A stretch of DNA of 64,000 nt from GCA-020345945 sp964596985 (GCA_964596985.1 CAZQWG010000002.1:62001-126000); one strand, 5' to 3'. Positions 17,346 to 26,881 are shown, counted from the stretch's first letter. Translations and numbers: made by a program. Notes: a model not told the origin generated them from the sequence alone.

Positions 17346-19667
17346 ATGCATTCCTCAAGAAAAGCCTGTAGAAAGATATTCGGTGCGATGTCCTCCCCCC
17401 TAAGATCTGAGATACTCCGATGCCTCCAAATTCAGGGTCCCTCAGCCTATAGCGAGATTATGAACAGTCTCAAGCTTGATCCGAGCAGGGACGCCGGGAA
17501 ATTTGCGTATCATCTGAGAGAGGTTCTGCAGTCTGGTCTTATCTCGTTGGATAGGGAGACAAGGGAGTACCAGTTGACCCAGCTAGGTAAGATGCTGCTT
17601 ACCTTCTCTCAGGAGGTAGAAGAACAGGTTTTGAGGGGAAGCGGGAAGCTTCTCGTAAGGACATCCCGCATAACGATAGAAGAGTTCGACCGGAATAGAA
17701 TCGTCCACGCCTTGATACGGGAAGCTGGGATGCCCACCGAACTCGCCGAGAAGATATCGCAGGTCGCTGAAGAGCGCCTAATGAAGCTTTCAACCAAGTA
17801 CTTGACTGCACCCTTGATAAGAGAATTCGTGAACGCAATACTGATCGAGAGCGGCCTGGAACAATACCGCCATGAGTTGACACGTCTCGGTCTCCCGGTC
17901 TACGACGTTAGTCAAACGATCTTGAAGGCAAAGGAGACTGGGCTTGACGTGGAATTCATTCATAGATTTGCCGGCGATCGTGTAGTTGAAGAATACACCC
18001 TTCTCAAGGTGTTGCCTCGGAAGATCGCAGACTCTCATCTGTCGGGTCAGATCCACATCTGCAATCTAGGGAACTGGATCCTGAAGCCAACAGGGGTTTG
18101 CCATGATCTTCGTCCATTTCTTCATGTGGGTCCCAAAGCAACGGAATCGAATTCGTTCCGATATTCGCTCGGCAAACCCCAAAGTCTGGAATCAGCCCTC
18201 CTGCTAATCTCAAGCCTTCTGAAAACCTCGAACTTGGAGGTCTCAAGGGAGCAGTCTCTGAACTACTTCAACGTCTTCTTAGCCCCATTCGCCTGTAACA
18301 AGTCGCCTAGCTCCTTGGAGAAAAGTATTAGACATTTCCTCATGACGGCAACCCAATCTGGGATCGGTCGTTCTTCCCCCATCCTTAGTTTGGGTCTGGA
18401 ACTTTCAATGCCTAAGCAATTGGAAAGATGCGATTGGGCTAGTTCCGACGGAGAACACAAAGGTTCCTACGGGGATTTTGTAGACGAGGCTCAACTGATC
18501 GCAGAATCGGTGTTGAAAGTCCTACTCTCCATCGAGTCTGAAAACCTAATACAGATGCCATGTCTGATAATTCCAGTTAGGAAAGAAACGACCAAGAAAG
18601 AGTCTTCGCTTCAACTTCTACTCAAAGCGCATGAACTGGTATCAAAGCATGGGCCCGTCTACTTTTCTAACCTGACTGCCGACTCCCAAGGGGGCTCCCT
18701 CTATTTTGCCGACGGTAACCGGATGGGGGTTGACTGGTCGGGTGACTGGGGGCTAGACACGCTAAGGGGAGGTATCCTAGACACAGTAGTATTGAATCTT
18801 CCTCGAATCGCCTATGAAGCCAGAAGAAGCGAAAGGCGGTTCTTTGACGCCCTCAAAAAAATTATGCCCCTAGTCATGGATTGTTTAGACATAAAGTATC
18901 AGACAATAAAGGAGAGGATGGATCAGGGTCTCCTTCCCTTATTATCCTCCATGGTTTCCTCTGAATATTATATGCGGCTTCAGAATTCACAACGCCTTGT
19001 GAGCTTCGTAGGATTATACGAGGCAGCCAATGCCCTGATTGGAAGGGAGTCCATTACCGAGAAGGATCTCGCATCATTTGCATTGAAAATCCTGCAAGGT
19101 ATCGAGTCTCTGGCTGGAGATAGCCGATCAGGACCGAAAACACGCATGTCCCTCTCGAGTACTGGGGACGCGGTAGCCTCGCAGAGACTAGCTGAGATAG
19201 ACGTTGAACGATACGGGTGGGCAAACGTGAAAGCCCAAGGAACAAAGCAATACCCATACTACACTTCCGGGTCATTTCTGCCTTTAGAAGAGAGTGTCCC
19301 GCTACTGAACCGCATCTCGGTTGAAGAGGTCCTCCATCCGATATTGACGGGTGGACACAGACTAGCAATCCAAATATCCGCGGAGGACGGTAACCCAGAA
19401 GATCTATTCAAACTCACCTCTGAAATCGTGGGCAACCATACATTGGGGTTCTTCACCTACTCCAAGAATTACTCTCACTGCAAGAACTGCGGGCATGGCT
19501 CCGATGGTATCCAACAGAAATGCCCTAAATGCGGGTCTACCTCTCTGAACCGCTATGTATGGTATCCCGATAAACCTGTTCCCATAAGTTCATGTTCACC
19601 TGCACAACAGGTTTCCATAAACAACCGGCAAACGTACCGACTCTCAGACGAATTATCGAAGAGCTGA
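17346..19667 (+). CDS. HTH - ATP-cone - NrdD-like fusion, probably non-catalytic
   Basis: About 773 residues. Residues 10-85 form a winged helix (SSPLRSEILRCLQIQGPSAYSEI). Residues 100-200 are an ATP-cone (VRTSRITIEEFDRNRIVHAL), and the rest resembles anaerobic ribonucleotide reductase NrdD (SGQIHICNLGN, RGGILDTVVLNLPRIAYEA). A C-terminal CKNCG...CPKCGS zinc site is present. The RxxGY glycyl-radical motif expected after it is absent. The region where NrdD carries a catalytic cysteine reads FADGNRMGVDW without Cys. I infer a nucleotide-sensing regulator rather than a reductase. ATG 17346 is preferred over TTG 17343. A TATA-like TTTAAACTTATA lies upstream at 17288-17300. Confidence 0.75.
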   Translation: MHSSRKACRKIFGAMSSPLRSEILRCLQIQGPSAYSEIMNSLKLDPSRDAGKFAYHLREVLQSGLISLDRETREYQLTQLGKMLLTFSQEVEEQVLRGSGKLLVRTSRITIEEFDRNRIVHALIREAGMPTELAEKISQVAEERLMKLSTKYLTAPLIREFVNAILIESGLEQYRHELTRLGLPVYDVSQTILKAKETGLDVEFIHRFAGDRVVEEYTLLKVLPRKIADSHLSGQIHICNLGNWILKPTGVCHDLRPFLHVGPKATESNSFRYSLGKPQSLESALLLISSLLKTSNLEVSREQSLNYFNVFLAPFACNKSPSSLEKSIRHFLMTATQSGIGRSSPILSLGLELSMPKQLERCDWASSDGEHKGSYGDFVDEAQLIAESVLKVLLSIESENLIQMPCLIIPVRKETTKKESSLQLLLKAHELVSKHGPVYFSNLTADSQGGSLYFADGNRMGVDWSGDWGLDTLRGGILDTVVLNLPRIAYEARRSERRFFDALKKIMPLVMDCLDIKYQTIKERMDQGLLPLLSSMVSSEYYMRLQNSQRLVSFVGLYEAANALIGRESITEKDLASFALKILQGIESLAGDSRSGPKTRMSLSSTGDAVASQRLAEIDVERYGWANVKAQGTKQYPYYTSGSFLPLEESVPLLNRISVEEVLHPILTGGHRLAIQISAEDGNPEDLFKLTSEIVGNHTLGFFTYSKNYSHCKNCGHGSDGIQQKCPKCGSTSLNRYVWYPDKPVPISSCSPAQQVSINNRQTYRLSDELSKS

Positions 19668-19752
19668 TTCCCGGGTCGGCATGCATCGAACGCGTGGTCT
19701 CGACAGTACCGATTGACCTTATAGGCCGCATCTTTACGAGACCTTGAGGCTT

Positions 19753-20688
19753 CTAGACGGCGTTAAATATGAGTGAAAGTAACGCCATCCGAGTAAGCAC
19801 TCCGTATTGGGTTTGCTTGAAGTATTTGGCATGCCTAGTCGAGTCTACATTAAAATCGATCTCATCCACCCTTGGAAGGGGGTGCATAATGATTAACGAA
19901 TCCTTTGCAAACCTCAGGGTTTCCTCTGAAATCTTGTATGTCCCCTTGACCTTCTCGTAGTCGCCCGGGTCAACATACCTTTCTTTCTGCAGTCTAGTCA
20001 CATACAGGACATCAAGTTCTGGCAGTATGTCTTGGATCTTCTCAAGCTCTCTGACATTAATGCGGTCTTTAATCCGCCCTAATACCTCCCTACGCATCTT
20101 CAAGGTCTCTGGGGCGATCAGGTGCAAGTCGACATCGAAGTTTGCCAGCCCGTAGGCTAAGGAATGGACGGTCCTACCATATCGTAGATCCCCGATTATC
20201 CCAATCTTCATTCCGTCTATCGTTCCCTGCTCTTTCCTTATCGTATACAAGTCAACAAGCGCCTGTGTCGGATGCTCTTCAGCCCCACTTCCGGCATTCA
20301 CAACAGGAATACTTGAGAATTCAGCCGCCAGTCTGCTGGCCCCCTCCATGGGGTGACGGATTACGATGATGTCTCCATAACTCTCTACGACCCTGATGGT
20401 GTCTGCTAGGTTCTCGCCTTTCTCTACAGAGCTTATCTTGGACTCTGCAAACCCAATCACGTCGCCGCCAAGACGGCGCATTGCAGATTCAAAACTCAAC
20501 CTGGTTCTTGTGCTTACCTCATAGAACAGGGAGACGAGGATCTTTCCCCTCAGAATCTCGGAGCCTCTCCGCAGCAACGGCTCCATAGTATCGGCTATGT
20601 CAAGAATATACAGTATCTCCTCTCTATCCAAATCATTGATTGAAACGATATCCTTGTCTCGTAGACTAGGTCGCATTGTACTCAACAT
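19753..20688 (-). CDS. pyrB: Aspartate carbamoyltransferase catalytic subunit
   Basis: Condenses carbamoyl phosphate with aspartate in pyrimidine synthesis. The carbamoyl-phosphate motif STRTRLSFESAM, the EHPTQALVDLYT segment and MHPLPRVDEI are present at the expected spacing. About 311 residues from the ATG at 20688; a TTG two codons upstream is an alternative. It is divergent from pyrI with a gap of under 80 bases. Confidence 0.95.
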   Translation of the reverse strand: MLSTMRPSLRDKDIVSINDLDREEILYILDIADTMEPLLRRGSEILRGKILVSLFYEVSTRTRLSFESAMRRLGGDVIGFAESKISSVEKGENLADTIRVVESYGDIIVIRHPMEGASRLAAEFSSIPVVNAGSGAEEHPTQALVDLYTIRKEQGTIDGMKIGIIGDLRYGRTVHSLAYGLANFDVDLHLIAPETLKMRREVLGRIKDRINVRELEKIQDILPELDVLYVTRLQKERYVDPGDYEKVKGTYKISEETLRFAKDSLIIMHPLPRVDEIDFNVDSTRHAKYFKQTQYGVLTRMALLSLIFNAV

Positions 20689-20765
20689 AATCAATTGAAT
20701 TCTCTAAATAACTCTTTTACCTACTGTCTAGGATTAGATAGATGATATTACTTTGGGGTGTCGTC

Positions 20766-21236
20766 TTGTCTAAGAGAGATAGTGAACTTCGGGTGGAGAA
20801 GATCCGTGAAGGAACCGTAATCGACCATATATCTGCCGGGCACTCTCTAACCGTCTTTCGAATGCTGGGTTTATCTGGAAAGGAGTCTAACGTCGTCAGT
20901 ATTCTCATGAACGTTCCGAGCAAGAAGTTAGGCATGAAGGACGTACTCAAGATCGAGAATAGAGAACTGAATCCTTCTGAGGTAGACAAGATCGCATTGA
21001 TAGCTCCCCGTGCAACCATCAACATAATCAGGGATTACTCTGTAGTCAAGAAGAAGAGTGTGAGTCTTCCGAAAGTCATCAGAGGACCAATAAGATGCCC
21101 TAATCCCACCTGCATCTCCAACGCAAATGAACCGGTGAAATCAACCTTCATGATCGTCAACGAAGACCCGTTGTGTCTGCGTTGCCATTACTGCAACAGA
21201 CTCCTAGACAAGGAGGATATACTCAGACAATTCTGA
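20766..21236 (+). CDS. pyrI: Aspartate carbamoyltransferase regulatory subunit
   Basis: Nucleotide-binding regulatory chain of ATCase. RVEKIREGTVIDHISAGHSL is the conserved N-terminal region. A four-Cys zinc site near the C-terminus (CPNPTC...CLRCHYC) contacts PyrB. The TTG at 20766 has GGGGTG seven bases upstream and gives MSKRDSEL, the usual start; an upstream frame from 20742 is less likely. pyrI is divergent from pyrB rather than in the common pyrB-pyrI order. Confidence 0.93.
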   Translation: MSKRDSELRVEKIREGTVIDHISAGHSLTVFRMLGLSGKESNVVSILMNVPSKKLGMKDVLKIENRELNPSEVDKIALIAPRATINIIRDYSVVKKKSVSLPKVIRGPIRCPNPTCISNANEPVKSTFMIVNEDPLCLRCHYCNRLLDKEDILRQF

Positions 21237-21273
21237 TATCAAACCATCTTACCCGATCTGCAGCCCAAGGATG

Positions 21274-21810
21274 TCAAGTCCCTTCGGCACCCTCTTCTGT
21301 AGCCCATTTGACGGTTTCAAGTCCAGCTTCTCTGCAGATCTCATGTGACAATTCGTCGGGGTAATCCTCCAAATACACTATTTTCCCTATCTTCCCGTTG
21401 ACGAGGGCCTTCATACAATAGACACAAGGGAAACTTGTACAATAGAGGGTTGCGCCCTCTGTACTGGTTCCGTTCAGGCTCGCCTGTACTATTGCGTTGA
21501 TTTCGGCGTGCGCGCCTCTGCAGAGTTCTTGCCGTTCACCTGAGGGGATACCTCTTTTTTCCCTTAGGCACCCGATATCTATGCAATGTTTCAGTCCCCT
21601 AGGTGCACCGTTATATCCTGTTGAAACAATCATCTTATCCCTGACTAGGATAGCTCCTACCTGATGCCGTAGACACGTACTTCTCTTTGCCACGATCTTT
21701 GTAATCTCCATAAAATAGTCGTCGAGCGATATCCTCTTCTGTCTTGGCGCAGTCAAAGTAGACTCTCCGTATAAGGCTCTTCTTTCCTCTCTTTCTCTAC
21801 ATCCAATCAT
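21274..21810 (-). CDS. dCMP deaminase family protein
   Basis: Zinc-dependent deoxycytidylate deaminase, supplying dUMP for thymidylate synthesis. HAEINAIVQAS carries the zinc His and catalytic Glu. FPCVYCMKALVNG carries the two zinc Cys. STGYNGAPRGLKHC is the nucleotide-binding part. The start is uncertain: the ATG at 21810 leaves a longer N-terminus than usual, and a TTG at 21843 is also open. It is convergent with pyrI. Confidence 0.88.
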   Translation of the reverse strand: MIGCREREERRALYGESTLTAPRQKRISLDDYFMEITKIVAKRSTCLRHQVGAILVRDKMIVSTGYNGAPRGLKHCIDIGCLREKRGIPSGERQELCRGAHAEINAIVQASLNGTSTEGATLYCTSFPCVYCMKALVNGKIGKIVYLEDYPDELSHEICREAGLETVKWATEEGAEGT

Positions 21811-21884
21811 ATATTCTTGCTTAGAGCCAAGAAGCAACAACAAGAATTCTCAGTCTTTAAGACAACGTCAGTTTGATTACCGGT

Positions 21885-22187
21885 CTATGTAGCAGCTACC
21901 TTTAATCGAGCTAACTTCTTTCCCTCTTTCTCCAACAATGGACAAAGGGCATGAGTGCCAGGTATCCACTTACAAAACTTGGAAAGACACGAGGGATCTG
22001 CCCTTGACCGCCTTTCAGGGCACCCCCATCCGTCTGTCCTCTTTGCCTGTTTCGTCTCTTCACTTTGATTTGACCGCCTAATCCTGAGGAAGCTTCGACA
22101 ACTCCTTTGTTCTGCTGATGCTTCACGTCCAAGATATTTACACCATCGTCTTTCCTGAATAAATCCCTGACAGTTCTCGCATCTCAT
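21885..22187 (-). CDS. Possible small Cys-rich protein, unknown
   Basis: Open frame of about 100 residues beginning MRCENCQGF and continuing with WCKYLGREASAEQRSC, which looks like a small metal-binding module. The second half is basic and low in recognisable pattern. The frame extends upstream to 22298. A 73-residue frame overlaps in another phase, so a frameshift is possible. No family recognised. Confidence 0.35.
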   Translation of the reverse strand: MRCENCQGFIQERRWCKYLGREASAEQRSCRSFLRIRRSNQSEETKQAKRTDGWGCPERRSRADPSCLSKFCKWIPGTHALCPLLEKEGKKLARLKVAAT

Positions 22188-22450
22188 GATCTCGGCTTCG
22201 CTGTACACTTGACTACCTCTACTTGCTTTTTGAACCGTTATCTCTACGGAATCAGGTACATAAAACTCGTGCACAAAAAACTGGAAATATCCTGTCATGA
22301 GAAGATATCAGAAGACAGTTTTCGGTTCTCTGAGAACATTAAAGCCTTTTCAGTGAGTCGATTGACATATAACAATCCTAACTGAATATTTCAGTAAGTT
22401 CAAACCTGTATAGGTAGCCTAGCCCTTAATCCACTGTTCGAGGTACAGCC

Positions 22451-23818
22451 ATGCGATTCCTAGTCGTCGGTTTAGGTCACTGCGGTGGCAAGATAGCCAA
22501 CGATTTCAAAAAGACGGCCATCGGCAGAAAAGGGATAATCGTCGATGTCTGCGCGATCAACACCGACGAGGCGGATCTGGAAACACATAGACAGATCCCT
22601 GAGAACCACAAACTGTTGATTGGGACAGGAAAGGGTGCAGCAAAGAACTGGAAAGAAGGCGTTCAAGCCGTAGAAAGGGCGAGAACGAACATCCACGAGT
22701 TGCTGGCAAAACTGCTCATGCCCGACACAGACGTTATTATACTCACTATAGGTGAAGGGGGCGGTACCGGGTCAGGGGCTGCACCAGCCGTATCCGAAAT
22801 AGTAGGTGAACTCGGACGCACTTGTATTGCGATCGCTACCTTACCTTTTGAAGTCGAATCTGTAAAGGCAAAGGTGAACGCCGCTTTCGGACTAGATCTT
22901 CTTTATCAACAGGAGGCTCTCAAGGCCTTGATTTGTATAGATAACGATAAGATTACTGCTCATTTTCCCGATAGGCTCCTTACCGAAGCGTATGGTAAGG
23001 TAAATGACCTGATCGTTGGTACCTTCCTGAATCTTATCGATCTAGCCCATATACCCAGCCGCGCCGACCGTATAGACGAGTCCGAACTCGCCTCGATCTT
23101 TGACTACACTGGTTTCGCCACACTCGTGAACTATAGGACCCCAGCCAACCTAGTAGAAAACCTCTCTGCCACACTCCGGCACTCATGGAACGGAAGTCTA
23201 TTCGCTGAGATGGATCCGGCTACCGCTACAGCCGCTATCTTCGGAATCCAGGCTCCAAGTCACTTGTTTACTACAACCCAAGTAGACTCTGTTAGAAGGA
23301 CTTTCCGGGATTTTCTTGCAGGCAGGAACGCGATGCTCGGAATCTACCCTATGGAAAGATCTCGATGGGCTTCCTACACGGGTATTCTAACCGGGATGAA
23401 AATCCCGGCAAAGATCAGGACTCTACTTGAGAGCGCCAAGAAAGAGTACATCGAACATCAGGATCTTGTTGAAGAACGGCAAAAATCGAAGAAGACTGGT
23501 CTACGGTTCGATCTAGGCCCCTCCAGACCCGACTCGGCTAGAGACAAGTCCAGTACGACAATGGAAGACCGGACAAACATTGCTAGGGTTGAATCGCCTG
23601 CATCCCTCCACGAAAATCAGGCTCAACAAGAATTCGAGCGAATAATGGTCTTGGTTCAAAGTCTTCGTGGAGAGACCCACTCTCTAGATGAGCTTGTCTC
23701 CTATTTTCAAGAAGAATTGAACATAGCAGATGACAGAATAGTCCTCAACTTGATCCTCAAGCTACAAGACGAAGGCTATCTCGCAGAGATAGAGAGAGAT
23801 AAGTACAAAGTAATCTAG
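22451..23818 (+). CDS. FtsZ/tubulin-superfamily GTPase with C-terminal winged helix
   Basis: 455 residues. The tubulin signature GEGGGTGSGAAP is at about residues 98-109, and the N-terminal VVGLGHCGGKIAND is a nucleotide-binding loop. The T7 (catalytic) loop region reads DRIDESEL where FtsZ has NxDFADV, so the second Asp is Glu. Residues 345-390 are a charged linker. Residues 395-455 (HSLDELVSYFQEELNIADDRIVLNLILKL cut at both ends) look like a winged helix. This is unlike canonical FtsZ and may be a non-division tubulin relative. ATG start with GAGGT upstream. Confidence 0.82.
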   Translation: MRFLVVGLGHCGGKIANDFKKTAIGRKGIIVDVCAINTDEADLETHRQIPENHKLLIGTGKGAAKNWKEGVQAVERARTNIHELLAKLLMPDTDVIILTIGEGGGTGSGAAPAVSEIVGELGRTCIAIATLPFEVESVKAKVNAAFGLDLLYQQEALKALICIDNDKITAHFPDRLLTEAYGKVNDLIVGTFLNLIDLAHIPSRADRIDESELASIFDYTGFATLVNYRTPANLVENLSATLRHSWNGSLFAEMDPATATAAIFGIQAPSHLFTTTQVDSVRRTFRDFLAGRNAMLGIYPMERSRWASYTGILTGMKIPAKIRTLLESAKKEYIEHQDLVEERQKSKKTGLRFDLGPSRPDSARDKSSTTMEDRTNIARVESPASLHENQAQQEFERIMVLVQSLRGETHSLDELVSYFQEELNIADDRIVLNLILKLQDEGYLAEIERDKYKVI

Positions 23819-23820
23819 TT

Positions 23821-23964
23821 TCACGGTTCCCTCTGACCGGCATTCCCCGGTTTCTGGGGTCGTGAACGAGCCCAGTCCAAGATTATCAAGGCTAAGAACC
23901 CGAAAAGTACGACGAAAGATAAGACGAGAATGGAGAAGAATGCAGTAGGATTATCGCTTGCCAA
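23821..23964 (-). CDS. Small single-TM protein, 47 residues
   Basis: Short frame from a TTG start: MASDNPTAF, a long hydrophobic helix of about 20 residues, then a basic proline-rich tail WARSRPQKPG ending in REP. It is tail-to-tail with the FtsZ-like gene (two bases apart) and upstream of NAC on the other side. No family recognised. The single helix with a positively charged tail suggests an N-out/C-in membrane protein. Confidence 0.5.
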   Translation of the reverse strand: MASDNPTAFFSILVLSFVVLFGFLALIILDWARSRPQKPGNAGQREP

Positions 23965-24001
23965 CTACCACTTCCCTCAACAATCCGATGATGACTAAAT
24001 C

Positions 24002-24358
24002 CTACCTTGCCTGAAGTATAAGTATAGCTCGAGCAAGATCCCCATCGGCACTCTTCAGTGCCTCCTCCGCCTCGACAAGGCTTTTCCCAGTCTGGTTTGC
24101 AACAAGCTGAACATCTTCCGGCGGTATTCTAACCTTTCTCTCTCTTTCTACCTCTCGCATCGTTCCTCCTACCACTTGGTACACTTTTTGCCCTTGTATC
24201 TGAACCGCCGTTACCTTCGCGTCCTCGATTATGATATCCTTTGTCGATGTCTGGAAGACCACGCTCTCCACTTCCTCCATCTCTTGGAGGTTGACCCCCA
24301 TGTCCTTCATCATCTTTTCCTGCATCCGTCTGGCTTGTCTAGGGCTTATCTTACGCAA
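24002..24358 (-). CDS. nac: Nascent polypeptide-associated complex protein
   Basis: Ribosome-associated chaperone of archaea (homodimeric NAC). The N-terminal KISPRQARRMQEKMMKDMG helix binds the ribosome. The NAC barrel (VESVVFQTSTKDIIIEDAKV) follows, and the C-terminal UBA domain reads DVQLVANQTGKSLVEAEEAL. The start is TTG with GGAG upstream. Usual length of 118 residues. Confidence 0.95.
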   Translation of the reverse strand: MRKISPRQARRMQEKMMKDMGVNLQEMEEVESVVFQTSTKDIIIEDAKVTAVQIQGQKVYQVVGGTMREVERERKVRIPPEDVQLVANQTGKSLVEAEEALKSADGDLARAILILQAR

Positions 24359-24468
24359 GGTTCTCCTCTTCCTTTTTCGAGTCTATGAGCACGTCTTTGC
24401 TTAAATGTTTCACCGCTTACCCTTCTGTTCAATGAAGGGATAGAATCAAAAACTGCATCCTCTAGGGT

Positions 24469-24945
24469 TTATTCCTTGGACCCCGCCCTCACCTTTACGG
24501 CAACCCCTACTCTGAATCGAATCATCTCTTCACCGTTCAAAAGAGCTCTCCCACAGGCTAAGACTTCGCCTTTGCTGTTCGCGACTACAACCTCGCTGTA
24601 CGGGCGTATCTCTGGAGAGGCGTCTAGAACATGTTTAGCGAAGACGCTTCTTCCAGATCGGATGAATTCCTCCACAGAGTCTGACACAGTCACTTTAAAC
24701 CCATCTAGACTTGATCCGTTTGCAAGCCTCTTAGCGCCGTTGATGGATAGAGAGAAGAGGCCGTCTGTCGGCTTCAGAGTCGCCAGTAGTTCCCCGTTTA
24801 GCAGTACCTTGCGGATCCTTCCCGTACCCCTTGACTTCAATATCTCAACTTGGTCCGGGAACAGCTGGGTGCCGACCCCGCCTCCGAACTGGTAGTTGGC
24901 TATACTCCGGATCTTCAGTAAGTCCTCTGTTCTACCCATTTCCAA
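24469..24945 (-). CDS. PUA-domain RNA-binding protein
   Basis: 158 residues. The C-terminal 75 residues form a PUA domain (GRSVFAKHVLDASPEIRPYSEVV, divided here, then VLACGRALLNGEEM). The N-terminal half matches the pre-PUA region of archaeal Tma20/ArcTGT-tail relatives (YQFGGGVGTQLFP). It probably binds tRNA or rRNA. It lies directly upstream of NAC on the same strand, a common archaeal pairing. Confidence 0.85.
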   Translation of the reverse strand: MEMGRTEDLLKIRSIANYQFGGGVGTQLFPDQVEILKSRGTGRIRKVLLNGELLATLKPTDGLFSLSINGAKRLANGSSLDGFKVTVSDSVEEFIRSGRSVFAKHVLDASPEIRPYSEVVVANSKGEVLACGRALLNGEEMIRFRVGVAVKVRAGSKE

Positions 24946-25022
24946 TAGTGGCAGCCTGCCGGCAAAATATAAAGAGACTGATAAGTATAACTGTTCTCGA
25001 ACTGACCCTGGGAGAATTCTCT

Positions 25023-25544
25023 ATGCAATGTGAGGTTTGCGGTCGGACAATACGCGGAAAACACTACAGAATTATCATCGAGGGTGCGAAGATGATCGTC
25101 TGCTCCGGGTGCTCCCAACTCTCCTCATCAACCTGGCATCCGGCAGGACCTAAGCCTTCCTTCAAGCCAGCCCGCCCCTCCCCTAGTAGGACGGCTCGTA
25201 GCCCCTCAAGACGGCGCAAACCTCAACATTCCTTGGATTCCGATCTGGAACTCGTCGAGGGCTTCCAGACCATAGTTAGAGAGGCAAGGGAACGACTCGG
25301 ACTCGACCACGTTACTTTAGGCCGAAAGATAGGAGAGAAAGTCTCGGCTCTCCAGAAGATCGAAGCCGGAAAATTCTCTCCTGACATAGCTTTCGCAAGA
25401 AAACTGGAACACGAATTGAAGGTGAAGATTCTCGCCCCCCCTCAATCGGTCGAGTACCCGGACGATGCCTCCTCGAAACGTCAAGAGTTGACTCTCGGGG
25501 ATATGATCTCACTAAGAGAGAAGGATCAAAGATCAGGGCAATGA
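25023..25544 (+). CDS. MBF1-like transcription factor
   Basis: Archaeal multiprotein bridging factor homologue, about 173 residues. The N-terminal zinc ribbon is CEVCGRTIRG...CSGCSQ and the linker is basic and proline/serine-rich. The C-terminal Cro-type HTH reads REARERLGLDHVTLGRKIGE and IEAGKFSPD. The ATG at 25023 follows GGGAGAA; the frame upstream to 24831 is antisense to the PUA gene. It overlaps hflX by four bases. Confidence 0.9.
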   Translation: MQCEVCGRTIRGKHYRIIIEGAKMIVCSGCSQLSSSTWHPAGPKPSFKPARPSPSRTARSPSRRRKPQHSLDSDLELVEGFQTIVREARERLGLDHVTLGRKIGEKVSALQKIEAGKFSPDIAFARKLEHELKVKILAPPQSVEYPDDASSKRQELTLGDMISLREKDQRSGQ

Positions 25545-26818
25545 AGAAGGCAATAATCGTACAGAGACGACTCAAAGACGAACCTACTAACCTAGAGGAA
25601 TTGAAGGCTCTCGCCGAGTCAGCTGGCTACACAGTAGTCGGGTCGATGCTTCAAATCCGGGGTGCAGACTCAAAATACCAGATAGGTCGGGGTAAAACCA
25701 GGAAGCTGGCGGAACTCGTAAAAGAGAAGGGTGCAAGCACGGTTATCTTTGACAACGACCTGAAAACATCTCAAGCCTACAATCTGGCAAAGATAATCGG
25801 CGTAGAGATAATTGACCGTTTCAAGCTGATACTTGAGATCTTCTCGGAGCGAGCCTCAACGACAGAGTCCAAGCTCCAGATTAAACTGGCGAATCTCCAC
25901 TACACGTTGCCTCGGGCACGAGAGGCTGTACGTCTTGCAAGAAGAGAAGAACAGCCCGGATTCCAGGGTCTAGGTCAGTACCAGGTCGACGTATACTACC
26001 GGATGATCAAGAGGCAGATTCATCAGATCCAACGGAAGCTCGCGAAGATATCGCAGAAACGCGACATCCACCGTGAGAGACGGCTTGACCTCGGGTACTC
26101 CTTGGTCTCCCTCGCAGGATATACGAACGCCGGTAAGAGCACGCTCTTCAAGGCGTTGACCGAAGAGGATGTGCCGATAGACAAGAAACTGTTCACAACG
26201 CTATCCACGACCACCCGGGCCATCGATATTGATGGTCGAATGTGCCTCTTGACAGACACCGTAGGATTCATCGATAGGCTCCCCCTAACCCTAGTAAGCT
26301 CGTTCCTGAGCACCCTAGCCGAGACGGTCTTCTCCGACCTAATACTCCTAGTCGTTGACGTGAACGAACCTGTAGAGAATATACGTAACAAGATTGACTG
26401 TTGCATGGCAACCTTGGAGAAGATAGGGGCGAATCGCACGCCAGCCCTCATCGTACTCAACAAGAAAGACCTAGTCCCGCCCCGTGAACTGGAGGAGAAG
26501 GTCGCCAGCCTTCAGCCACTCAACCATGACTTCATCACGGTATCCGCGTTGAAACGAGAGAACCTTGGTGGGCTTGAGAGAGCCGTAATCAACCATTTAT
26601 CATCCTACTTCGATCTACAGCTGACATTGCCAGACGGTAGCGGTGTCCCCTCATTCCTCTCGTGGCTGTACGACCGAACAAAGGTCTTGGAGGTCGTCGC
26701 AGAGGGAAACAAGACGAACATTCATCTTAAAGCACCGCCCAGATTCGTTGGCAAGATCCAGGGGCACGTCGCCAGGCTCAACGGTCAAATCCAGACCAAT
26801 GACTACGTCTGGACATAA
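25541..26818 (+). CDS. hflX: HflX-family ribosome-associated GTPase
   Basis: GTPase that binds the large ribosomal subunit. The HflX N-terminal domain shows QIGRGKTRKLAELV and RASTTESKLQIKLANLHY. A helical RREEQPGFQGLGQ segment follows. The G domain has GYTNAGKSTL (G1), TLSTTTR (G2), DTVGFI (G3) and NKKDLV (G4). It overlaps mbf1 by ATGA, so the two are coupled. Confidence 0.95.
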   Translation: MKKAIIVQRRLKDEPTNLEELKALAESAGYTVVGSMLQIRGADSKYQIGRGKTRKLAELVKEKGASTVIFDNDLKTSQAYNLAKIIGVEIIDRFKLILEIFSERASTTESKLQIKLANLHYTLPRAREAVRLARREEQPGFQGLGQYQVDVYYRMIKRQIHQIQRKLAKISQKRDIHRERRLDLGYSLVSLAGYTNAGKSTLFKALTEEDVPIDKKLFTTLSTTTRAIDIDGRMCLLTDTVGFIDRLPLTLVSSFLSTLAETVFSDLILLVVDVNEPVENIRNKIDCCMATLEKIGANRTPALIVLNKKDLVPPRELEEKVASLQPLNHDFITVSALKRENLGGLERAVINHLSSYFDLQLTLPDGSGVPSFLSWLYDRTKVLEVVAEGNKTNIHLKAPPRFVGKIQGHVARLNGQIQTNDYVWT

Positions 26819-26881
26819 CCAAGACACCCTCACCTTCCTCCACACGAAGAACTCTGTAACAGATCGATCCAGGTGTTTGAG

